DNA of 20,926 bases, taken from the NCBI GenBank assembly GCA_937928015.1, contig CALFXA010000281.1, positions 1-20,926 of the forward strand, written 5' to 3'. The number at the start of each line of letters is the position of its first letter. Positions within the stretch are counted from its first letter, which is position 1. The translations under genes and the position numbers were made by a program. This DNA is from an uncultured Anaerolineales bacterium. GTDB taxonomy: Bacteria > Chloroflexota > Anaerolineae > Anaerolineales > Villigracilaceae. Below the pieces are notes generated by a model that worked only from the letters and a program-made list of their open reading frames with translations, was not told the DNA's origin and did no database searches. Shown here piece by piece: positions 1-6,719 of this stretch.

Positions 1-17
1 AGTTTTGTAAACAATCT

Positions 18-1190
18 CTAAAGTCTGCGACTCCAGTTTAACACAAAAATCCATGCCACCAATACCACGATGGGTTTCAGCACGCGCCATAACAGGATCT
101 GGAACCACTTCCATTTTAGCGGATAGATGATCTGCGCGATGACCCAACGTGCAACCAGAGTTTGTCCCAAGCCGCTCATCAGGATCCTCTGACGGTATCC
201 GCCAAAGGAGAAGTCTCCACGCCGAAAGGCTTCGCCGATTTCCTTTGCGGCCACGCGGCCATAGCCCAACGCCATGCTGATGCCTTCCCCGAAGATCGGG
301 TCCGCGCCCGCGGCATCGCCGACCAGCGGCACCCTCGGCACCGAAAGCGGATGGGTCGGCTCGAACCAGCGGATGGGGTGGCCTTTCAATTCGTACGCAG
401 CCAGGTCGAACCCCTGGCGGGACATCTCCTCGGCCAACGGCTGTTTGAGCGCGGGGCGTTTTTCATTCGCGAGTAGGTTTGTGTCGTACACGCCCCAGCA
501 GCGCATGGGCTGACCTTTGATCTGTGTGGGGAAATCCCACACGTAGCCAGCTATCCCCTCGGGTACGGGAAAGAAATCGAAGTAAGCCCCCTCCCGACCT
601 CCCCCAAATCCAAAGGATTTGGGGGAGGTGCCCGCAGGGCGGTGGGGGGCTGTCGGAGTCAACACCTCCAACACCCGCGCCGTGGACACGGACGCATTCG
701 GCCACACGCAGCGGCGCGTGACGCCGTTCGACCCATCCGCGCCGACCACAACCTGTGCGCGGAACTCGCCCTGATCCGTCTCCACGCTGACACCGTCCGC
801 GTCGGTGCGGACGTTCTTTACCTGCACGCCCTCACGAATCTCGATGCCCCGTCCGCGCGCTTTCTTCGCCAGCCAATGGTCGAACTCGTCGCGGCGGATG
901 ACACGCAGGGTGGGGCGCTTCGGCGCACGGATCGTCAGCCCCTTGCCAGCAAAGTCGAAGTGCGCGGCGGAGGCGTCCACGTGCGAGATCTCGCTCACGT
1001 CCAGGCCGAGGCCCGCCAGGATGACCTCCGCGTCGGCAACCAGGCCGCCCGCACAGAGCTTGGGGCGCGGATAATGCTCCTTTTCCAGGATCAGGATGCG
1101 GGGCGTGAGATGTGGGTAATCCCGCGCCAGATGCAGAGCAGTGGAGAGTCCGCTGGGGCCGCCGCCGAGGATGAGGATGTCGATTGGCAT
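18..1190 (-). CDS. Geranylgeranyl reductase family FAD-dependent oxidoreductase
   Basis: A 390-residue flavoprotein. The N-terminus has a Rossmann dinucleotide motif (ILGGGPSGLSTA, residues 7-18), followed by the family signature PRPKLCAGGL near residue 42, a VVGADGSNG motif near 150, the GYVWDFP stretch that matches the family's YxWxFP motif, and the second FAD motif GDAAGADPIFGEGI near 290. Proteins of this family reduce isoprenoid double bonds (geranylgeranyl chains of lipids, quinones or chlorophyll). The substrate here cannot be told from sequence. The last 50 residues are hydrophobic and basic, which suggests membrane association. The ATG at 1188-1190 starts directly before the Rossmann strand. 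The gene is divergent from the GntR regulator. An extra stretch of about 20 residues (TAPHRPAGTSPKSFGFGGG) is encoded by a palindromic element lying in frame inside the gene. Confidence 0.9.
   Translation of the reverse strand: MPIDILILGGGPSGLSTALHLARDYPHLTPRILILEKEHYPRPKLCAGGLVADAEVILAGLGLDVSEISHVDASAAHFDFAGKGLTIRAPKRPTLRVIRRDEFDHWLAKKARGRGIEIREGVQVKNVRTDADGVSVETDQGEFRAQVVVGADGSNGVTRRCVWPNASVSTARVLEVLTPTAPHRPAGTSPKSFGFGGGREGAYFDFFPVPEGIAGYVWDFPTQIKGQPMRCWGVYDTNLLANEKRPALKQPLAEEMSRQGFDLAAYELKGHPIRWFEPTHPLSVPRVPLVGDAAGADPIFGEGISMALGYGRVAAKEIGEAFRRGDFSFGGYRQRILMSGLGQTLVARWVIAQIIYPLKWKWFQILLWRVLKPIVVLVAWIFVLNWSRRL
585..651. repeat. In-frame palindromic repeat inside the reductase gene
   Basis: Bases 598-611 and 615-628 are a perfect 14-bp inverted repeat with an AAA loop. 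A second small hairpin follows (GCCC/GGGC, 630-640). An outer arm AGCCCCC (585-591) pairs with GGGGGCT (645-651), so the whole unit can fold as a three-way junction. It lies within the reductase reading frame and is translated as a Pro/Gly-rich insertion without breaking the frame. This is comparable in principle to the Rickettsia palindromic elements found in coding genes. The fold is read directly; that it is a mobile or dispersed repeat is inferred. Confidence 0.7.
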
Positions 1191-1258
1191 GCGGGTATTT
1201 TAACCAGAAAGGAACCGAAGTTCCTCGAATTGGTTTCCTTAAAGAATTTGAAAGGTGC

Positions 1259-1288
1259 TTGACTCTGTCTCCCGAAATATGCTATTCT
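1259..1288 (+). promoter_or_regulatory. Sigma70-type promoter of the gntR operon
   Basis: TTGACT (1259-1264) and TATTCT (1283-1288) are separated by 18 bp. They lie 35 bp upstream of the gntR start. The -10 box touches the left arm of the palindrome at 1287-1315, so a bound repressor would block transcription start. Confidence 0.65.
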
Positions 1289-1315
1289 GATATTAGATAT
1301 TATATCTAATATCAG
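1287..1315. promoter_or_regulatory. Probable GntR operator: 29-bp perfect palindrome
   Basis: CTGATATTAGATA (1287-1299), the spacer TTA, and TATCTAATATCAG (1303-1315) form 13-bp perfect arms. The site lies between the -10 box and the gntR ATG at 1323. AT-rich palindromes next to their own gene are usual for GntR/FCD regulators. Autoregulation of the six-gene operon is inferred from position. Confidence 0.75.
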
Positions 1316-1322
1316 GTAAACC

Positions 1323-2000
1323 ATGCTGGATGAACTTCCCTCCCATCGTCAGCTAAGAAAACTTGTCGCCGACCAATTGCGGACGGCCATTCTCGACGGA
1401 CGTTTCAAGCCGGGCGAATGGCTGCGTCAGGAACGGGTGGCGCAGGAGCTGGGCGTCAGCCAGATGCCGGTGCGCGAGGCGCTCAAGGAACTGGCCGCCG
1501 AGGGTCTGATCGAGCATGTGCCCTATCGCGGGGTGCGCGTGGTGGCGCTGTCGGTGGGAGATATCGAGGATTTGTATGAGCAGCGCGCCTTCCTCGAAAG
1601 CCGCGCCGCCGAGAAGGCCGCCGAGAATATCAGCGAAGGGGAGATTGCCGTGTTGAAGGCCATGCTGGTGGAGATGGAGTCCTTGCCGCCCGAGCAGATC
1701 ACCCAGTATCGCAGGGTCAATCGCACTTTTCACGAAACGATTTTTCATATCAGCCGACGGGAATATTTGATTCGCACACTGACGCAGATGTGGGAGGCCT
1801 ACCCTACCATGCTGATCGGTAACTTTGCCGAGACGGCGCGGCAGCCCCTGCCCCAGCGCGATGAGCAGGATCAGATGGAGCATCGTGCCATCGTGGCGGC
1901 GCTCGAAGCGCACAACGGCAAGGCGGCGGGCGAGGCCATGAAGGTGCACGTCCTCTCGGCGGCTGGTAATCTCCTCGAATCTCTCAAGGTGGCTTCATGA
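1323..2000 (+). CDS. GntR-family transcriptional regulator, FCD (FadR-like) subfamily
   Basis: A 225-residue regulator. Residues 8-75 are a winged helix-turn-helix (LADQLR-like start, RQERVAQELGVSQMPVREALKELAAEGL, then the wing HVPYRGVRVV). Residues 85-220 are an all-helical FCD ligand domain. It keeps the histidines expected to bind a metal (His137, His187, His209), with Asn133 in the place often held by Asp. FCD regulators usually sense small carboxylates or amino-acid-like ligands and repress transport or catabolic genes. Here the stop codon overlaps the start of the cyanophycinase gene (ATGA, 1997-2000), so the two are translationally coupled. The adjacent palindrome is its likely operator. 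The effector molecule is unknown; an Asp/Arg dipeptide or amino acid would fit the operon. Confidence 0.92.
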   Translation: MLDELPSHRQLRKLVADQLRTAILDGRFKPGEWLRQERVAQELGVSQMPVREALKELAAEGLIEHVPYRGVRVVALSVGDIEDLYEQRAFLESRAAEKAAENISEGEIAVLKAMLVEMESLPPEQITQYRRVNRTFHETIFHISRREYLIRTLTQMWEAYPTMLIGNFAETARQPLPQRDEQDQMEHRAIVAALEAHNGKAAGEAMKVHVLSAAGNLLESLKVAS

Positions 2001-2809
2001 CGACCACATTGATGCCCATGGGCGGCGCGCTCGACGAGCGCAAGGACCCCGCTGTGCTGATGGAATTCCTGCGGCGCGCGGGCGGAAAGAAGGCGCGCAT
2101 CGTGATCCTGCCGCAGGCTTCGGCGCGGCGCGACACGGGCGGCGAGTATGTCGAAATGTTCAAGGACTTCGGCGCGAAGGAGGCGGTCTCGTTGGAGTTC
2201 CGCAGGCGCGCAGAGGCTGGGAGCGCGGAGCAGATCAAGGCCATCCGCAAGGCCACGGGCATTTTCTTCTCGGGCGGAACGCAGATGCGGATCGCCACCG
2301 TCCTCGGTGGGACGCCGCTCGAAGCGGAATTGCTGGCGGCCTATCGGGGCGGATGCATCGTAGGCGGGACCAGCGCGGGGGCGTCGATTCTCTCGAAGAC
2401 GATGGTCGCGTACGGGCGCGGCGGACCGACCCCGCGCGAGGGCATGATCCAGTTTTCGGCAGGCCTCGGCTTCACCGATAAATTCCTCTTCGATCAGCAC
2501 TTTCGTCAGCGCGACCGCCTGGGGCGGCTGATCTACGCCGTTTCGTCGCACCCGGGCATCTTCGGCGTGGGCATCGACGAGGACACCGCCGCCGTGGTGG
2601 AGGACGACTCCCGTTTGACGGTGGTCGGCTCGGGGGCGGTCACCATCGTGGACGGCCTACAAATCGGCGACACGGACATCGCGGAGATCGAGAACGGGGG
2701 CGCGGTGGCGGTATCCGATCTGATCGTGCATGTGTTGACCAAGGACAGTGTGTATGACGGGCGGACGCGCCGCGCGGTCCTCCCGAAAAGACCGCTCCTG
2801 ACCGATTAG
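1997..2809 (+). CDS. cphB: Cyanophycinase (peptidase family S51), cytoplasmic
   Basis: A 270-residue protein without a signal peptide, close to the usual length of CphB. It has the opening GGALDERKD, the nucleophile motif GGTSAGAS with Ser126, DQHFRQRDRLGRL with His168, and GVGIDEDTAAV with Glu195. Their spacing (42 and 27 residues) matches the Ser132/His174/Glu201 triad I recall for Synechocystis CphB, so the active site looks complete. The enzyme splits cyanophycin, a poly-Asp backbone with Arg side chains, into beta-Asp-Arg dipeptides. The ATG overlaps the gntR stop and has AAGGTGG at 1986-1992. No cyanophycin synthetase gene is in the window. The protein could therefore act on imported oligomers or on an internal store made by a synthetase encoded elsewhere. 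Other S51 members (PepE-like aspartyl dipeptidases) are a less likely alternative. Confidence 0.88.
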   Translation: MTTTLMPMGGALDERKDPAVLMEFLRRAGGKKARIVILPQASARRDTGGEYVEMFKDFGAKEAVSLEFRRRAEAGSAEQIKAIRKATGIFFSGGTQMRIATVLGGTPLEAELLAAYRGGCIVGGTSAGASILSKTMVAYGRGGPTPREGMIQFSAGLGFTDKFLFDQHFRQRDRLGRLIYAVSSHPGIFGVGIDEDTAAVVEDDSRLTVVGSGAVTIVDGLQIGDTDIAEIENGGAVAVSDLIVHVLTKDSVYDGRTRRAVLPKRPLLTD

Positions 2810-2833
2810 GAGCGCAGACCAAAAGGAGAAGAA

Positions 2834-4570
2834 ATGAGACATTTGAAGATCGCCTTGACCCTGTTGTTCGTGGCCGCGTTCGTGCTGGGTGCCTGTTCCA
2901 GCACGCAGGCCACCCAGGCCCCCGCGGAGCAGCCCGCCGACGGCGCGACGGAGGCCCCCGCCGCCACCGATGCACCTGCCGCGGATCCGAATGCGCCGGT
3001 CAGCGGCGGCACGGTCATCATCGGCACGCCCCAGGAACCTGGGATGATGAACACGCTGCTGACTTCCTCCTCAATCGAGGATGCCGTGGTATCCCTGTTC
3101 GATGAGGGCCTGGTCTCGGTCAACGAGAAGGGTGAGTACGTGCCCGTGCTGGCCAAGGAATTGCCGACCGTTTCGGAGGATGGCCTGGTCGTGACCTGGA
3201 AGTTGAAGGAAGGCATCAAGTGGTCGGACGGCTCCGACTTCAACTGCGACGACGTCAAGTTCACCATGGATGGCGCCCTCTCGGACCTCTCGCAGGTCAG
3301 CGCCTCCGGCTACCGCGACATCGAAACGCTGGAATGCCCCGATCCTTACACGGTGGTGGCGACCTTCGCACAGGTCTATGCTCCGTATCTGCGTCTGTTC
3401 TCCTACACCGTGCCCGATACCGCGGGCGCGCTTGAGGAGATGGAGACCTGGGATATCAACCGCAATCCGGTTGGCACCGGCCCGTTCATCCTGAGCGAAT
3501 GGGTGCCCGGCGACCACCTGACTTTCACGAAGAATCCCTATTACCGTGAAGAAGGCAAGCCTTATCTTGACAGCGTCATCCTCAAGATTTTGCCCTCGCG
3601 CGAAGTGGGCATGCAGCTCCTTGGCACGGGTGAGATCGACGCCCTATGGGACCTGACCGAAGCCGACTTCCCCGCCATACAGGGAATGGCCGCCGATGGC
3701 GTGACCTTCGTCAGCACCGTGACCGGTGAAAACGAACTGCTCAGCCTCAACTTCGGCAATAACGATGGCAGCGCTCCCGCCGACCCGTCCACCAACCCGC
3801 ACCCGATCCTGTACGACTTGAAGGTGCGCCAGGCTCTCCAGTACGCCATCGACAAGCAGCAGATCGTCGACACCCTGCTGTATGGTAACGTCAAGCCGGG
3901 CAGCAGTGCTGTGCCGGTGGGGACCTTTGCCTGCCCGCAGCCTGTCAGCGAGTTCAGCGTCGAGAAGGCCAGTGCCCTGCTCGATGAGGCGGGCTGGAAG
4001 GTCGGCGCCGACGGCATCCGCGAGAAGGATGGCGTGCGTCTGAGCCTGAAGATCGCCACCACGACCGGCAACCAACTGCGCGAGCAGACCGAACAGGTGC
4101 TGGTGGAAATGCTCAAGAAGGCCGGTATCGAACTGGTCATCGAGAACGTCCCGTCGGATGTGCTGTTCGCCGGTTGGGAGAGCGACGGCATGCGCGATCA
4201 CGGTACCTACGACATCGTGATGTACACCACCGGCCCGAGCACCGATCCCGACAGTCACCTGTATTCGAGTTTCCATAGCTCCGAGATCCCCACCACGGAG
4301 AACGAAGGCAGCGGTTCGAATTTCAGCCGCTATATCAACGCCGATGTGGACAAGTGGCTGGAGGAGGCTTCGAGCATCACCGATACCGCCAAACGCAAGG
4401 ACCTGTATTGCAAGGTGGTTGAGCAGATCAACAAGGACCTGCCGCGCATCTACCTGTACGAGCGCCTGTCCATCATGGGCCACCGTGCCGACTTCCACGG
4501 CCTGAAGATCTCCCCGACCTTCGTGGACTTCGCCTGGGACGCCGCCAACTGGTGGACATCCAAGAAGTAG
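2834..4570 (+). CDS. ABC transporter solute-binding lipoprotein, family 5 (Dpp/Opp type)
   Basis: 578 residues. A lipoprotein signal peptide ends in the lipobox LGAC (Cys21), followed by an Ala/Pro/Glu-rich linker to about residue 55. The remainder is a family-5 extracellular solute-binding domain: GTVIIGTPQEPGMMN at the start, VVTWKLKEGIKWSDG near residue 120, GTGPFILSEW near 215, and VRQALQYAIDKQQIVDTLLYG near 335. Such proteins bind di- and oligopeptides, nickel or other small ligands outside the cell and deliver them to DppBC-type permeases. A good ribosome site (AAAAGGAG, 2821-2828) precedes the ATG. It lies 24 bp after the cyanophycinase gene and just before the two permease genes, so a peptide substrate linked to cyanophycin breakdown is likely but not shown. 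Confidence 0.92.
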   Translation: MRHLKIALTLLFVAAFVLGACSSTQATQAPAEQPADGATEAPAATDAPAADPNAPVSGGTVIIGTPQEPGMMNTLLTSSSIEDAVVSLFDEGLVSVNEKGEYVPVLAKELPTVSEDGLVVTWKLKEGIKWSDGSDFNCDDVKFTMDGALSDLSQVSASGYRDIETLECPDPYTVVATFAQVYAPYLRLFSYTVPDTAGALEEMETWDINRNPVGTGPFILSEWVPGDHLTFTKNPYYREEGKPYLDSVILKILPSREVGMQLLGTGEIDALWDLTEADFPAIQGMAADGVTFVSTVTGENELLSLNFGNNDGSAPADPSTNPHPILYDLKVRQALQYAIDKQQIVDTLLYGNVKPGSSAVPVGTFACPQPVSEFSVEKASALLDEAGWKVGADGIREKDGVRLSLKIATTTGNQLREQTEQVLVEMLKKAGIELVIENVPSDVLFAGWESDGMRDHGTYDIVMYTTGPSTDPDSHLYSSFHSSEIPTTENEGSGSNFSRYINADVDKWLEEASSITDTAKRKDLYCKVVEQINKDLPRIYLYERLSIMGHRADFHGLKISPTFVDFAWDAANWWTSKK

Positions 4571-4581
4571 CCTAATCTCAA

Positions 4582-4620
4582 CGTGTGTCCCTTCTCCCGC
4601 GTTAGGGGAAGGGACACACG
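4582..4620 (+). promoter_or_regulatory. Strong intercistronic hairpin after the binding-protein gene
   Basis: CGTGTGTCCCTTC (4582-4594) pairs perfectly with GAAGGGACACACG (4608-4620), and a few more C:G pairs extend toward the loop. No T-run follows, so it is probably not a full terminator. Hairpins at this place in binding-protein/permease operons commonly protect or partly terminate the message, giving more binding protein than permease. This role is inferred. Confidence 0.6.
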
Positions 4621-4677
4621 CCCTTTGTGCGTACTCCTTCCAGCCGACTTTCGAAAAGGCTGTACCCGGTCCCTCTT

Positions 4678-5649
4678 ATGCTCATCTACTTCACCCGTCG
4701 CATTCTGCAATCCATCTTTACCCTGCTCGTGATCAGCATGATCCTGTACGGATTGATCTCGTCTGTGCCGGGCGGCTTCATGAGCGCCTACACCGAGCGG
4801 GCCGATTTCACCCCCGAGGACCTGGCGCGCATCCGCGCCAAGTTCGGCCTGGATGACCCCGTCCCGGTGCGCTACGTCAAGTGGCTGGTGAGCATGCTGC
4901 AGGGAGACATGGGGAACTCGTTCACCACCAAGCGCCCGGTGATGCAGGAGATCGCCGACCGCCTGCCGAACACCCTGTTGTTGATGGGCCTGATGATGGC
5001 CTGCACCCTGCTGGTAGCCATCCCATTGGGGATTCTCTCGGCGGTCAAACAATACACGTGGTTCGACCACATCGCCACCACGGCCGCCTTCGCCGGGCAA
5101 TCGCTGCCCGTCTTCTGGTTTGGACTTTTGCTTATCATTGTTTTTGCCGTGACGCTCAAGGGCGGTGACGGGCGTCCGCTGCTGCCCGGTTCAGGCATGT
5201 ACACGCTCGGGCAGCCGTTCTCGCTCTGGGACCGCATCCGCCACCTGATCCTGCCCGTCTCCATGCTGACCTTCGTCTCGGCGGCGGAATACATGCGCTA
5301 CCTGCGCTCCTCGATGCTGGACGTGATCCACGAGGACTACGTTCGTACGGCGCGCGCCAAGGGCCTGCGCGAGAACCTGGTCATCTACAAACATGCCCTG
5401 CGTAACGCCATCATTCCGCTGGTGACCCTCATTGCGCTCGACCTGCCGTCGCTGTTCGGCGGAGCGCTCTTCACCGAGACCATCTTCGCCTGGCCGGGCA
5501 TCGGCCGCCTGTACTTTACGGCTGCCCTCAAAACGGATTATCCGCTGGTCATGGCAGTGCTGATGATCGAGTCGGCCCTTATCATCGGTTCGAGCCTGCT
5601 GGTGGATTTCCTGTATGCCACCCTCGATCCGCGCATTCGGTTGTCGTAG
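4678..5649 (+). CDS. ABC transporter permease, DppB/OppB type
   Basis: 323 residues from the ATG at 4678. The protein starts MLIYFTRRILQSIFTLLV, the typical first membrane helix of DppB-like permeases. A periplasmic loop follows (DLARIRAKFGLDDPVPVRY, then GDMGNSF), then five further hydrophobic segments. The EAA coupling loop EDYVRTARAKGLRENLVIYKHAL is near residues 218-240, and the end is LYATLDPRIRLS. An in-frame GTG at 4627 would add 17 residues that do not resemble the family, so the ATG is preferred, although no clear ribosome site precedes it. It pairs with the next permease to form the channel. The ATPase subunits are not in the window. Confidence 0.92.
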   Translation: MLIYFTRRILQSIFTLLVISMILYGLISSVPGGFMSAYTERADFTPEDLARIRAKFGLDDPVPVRYVKWLVSMLQGDMGNSFTTKRPVMQEIADRLPNTLLLMGLMMACTLLVAIPLGILSAVKQYTWFDHIATTAAFAGQSLPVFWFGLLLIIVFAVTLKGGDGRPLLPGSGMYTLGQPFSLWDRIRHLILPVSMLTFVSAAEYMRYLRSSMLDVIHEDYVRTARAKGLRENLVIYKHALRNAIIPLVTLIALDLPSLFGGALFTETIFAWPGIGRLYFTAALKTDYPLVMAVLMIESALIIGSSLLVDFLYATLDPRIRLS

Positions 5650-5650
5650 C

Positions 5651-6571
5651 ATGGCCGCCGTCTCCTCCTCCCTTTCCGAAGCAAAAAGCGTGCGCGCGCA
5701 GTCGCTGTTCCTGTTCTTCTGGCTGCGTTTTATCAGGCACCGCATGGCCCTCATCGGCGGGACCGTCACCCTGTTGATCGTCCTGCTGGTGACCTTTGCC
5801 CCGTTGATCGCGCCTTACGATCCCATGACCCAGGACCTGTTGCACCGCTACCAGCCGCCCTCCGCCGAGCACTGGATGGGCACCGACGATCTGGGCCGCG
5901 ACATGTTCGCGCGCGTGCTGTACGGCGGACGCATCTCGCTCAGTGTGGGCCTGTTCGCCATGACCATCGCGATCCTGCTCGGGTCGACCATCGGCCTGGT
6001 GGCGGGCTACTACGGCGGCTGGGTGGATAGCACCCTGATGCGCATGACCGAAACCTTCATGTCCATCCCGCGCCTGTTCGTGCTGATCGCAATGGGCATG
6101 TTCCTGCGCACGCTCGACCTGCCCTTCCTGCAGGCGGGTTCCTTCATCCCGATCTCCATCGTCATCGGTGCGTTGTCGTGGATGGGCACCGCCCGCCTGG
6201 TGCGCGCCTCCACACTGGAGCTGCGCGAGCGCGAGTTCGTGCTGGCCACCCGCGCCCTGGGCGGCTCGGATGCGCGCATTCTCTTCCGCCGCATCTTTCC
6301 CAATATTGCCAGCCCGATCATCGTCTCGGCCACGTTGGGACTGGCGGGCGCCATCATCAGCGAGAGTGGCCTGTCGTATCTTGGCTTCGGCGTGCAGTTG
6401 CCGACTCCCACCTGGGGCAACATGCTCTCGAACACGCAAAGCCAGATGACCACCGCGCCGTGGACCGCCATCTTCCCTGGCCTGATGATCTTCATCATCG
6501 TGATTGCCATCAACTACCTCGGCGACGGCCTGCGCGATGCGCTCGACCCGCGCCACACGATAAAGAAATAA
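5651..6571 (+). CDS. ABC transporter permease, DppC/OppC type
   Basis: 306 residues from the ATG at 5651, which begins one base after the stop of the previous permease. It has the short cytoplasmic N-terminus and first helix RMALIGGTVTLLIVLLVTFAPLIAPYDP, then the DppC signature HWMGTDDLGRDMFARVLYGGRISL. Further helices and the EAA loop EREFVLATRALGGSDARILFRR (about residues 192-213) follow, then the closing segment YLGDGLRDALDP. It is the partner of the DppB-like protein. Two ATP-binding proteins would be needed for function and must be encoded elsewhere or shared with another transporter. Confidence 0.93.
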   Translation: MAAVSSSLSEAKSVRAQSLFLFFWLRFIRHRMALIGGTVTLLIVLLVTFAPLIAPYDPMTQDLLHRYQPPSAEHWMGTDDLGRDMFARVLYGGRISLSVGLFAMTIAILLGSTIGLVAGYYGGWVDSTLMRMTETFMSIPRLFVLIAMGMFLRTLDLPFLQAGSFIPISIVIGALSWMGTARLVRASTLELREREFVLATRALGGSDARILFRRIFPNIASPIIVSATLGLAGAIISESGLSYLGFGVQLPTPTWGNMLSNTQSQMTTAPWTAIFPGLMIFIIVIAINYLGDGLRDALDPRHTIKK

Positions 6572-6600
6572 ATTCACCCTTGATATTGCCTGCCGCTCCC

Positions 6601-6672
6601 GCCGCCATCCTCGGCGGCGGATCACCCTTCGACTGCGGACTTCGCAAAACTTGCCCTGAGCTTGTCGAAGGG
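6601..6672. repeat. Intergenic palindromic repeat
   Basis: The 148-bp gap before the large S51 gene holds two hairpins: GCCGCC/GGCGGC (6601-6618), and CCCTTCGAC (6625-6633) pairing with GTCGAAGGG (6664-6672) across a 30-base insert. The words resemble short dispersed repeats seen in many GC-rich bacterial genomes. No T-run follows, so read-through into the next gene is expected. Confidence 0.5.
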
Positions 6673-6719
6673 ATCGCTCAGTCCTCCGCTCGGGGCGAAA
6701 ACTATCTGGAGAACGCTCG

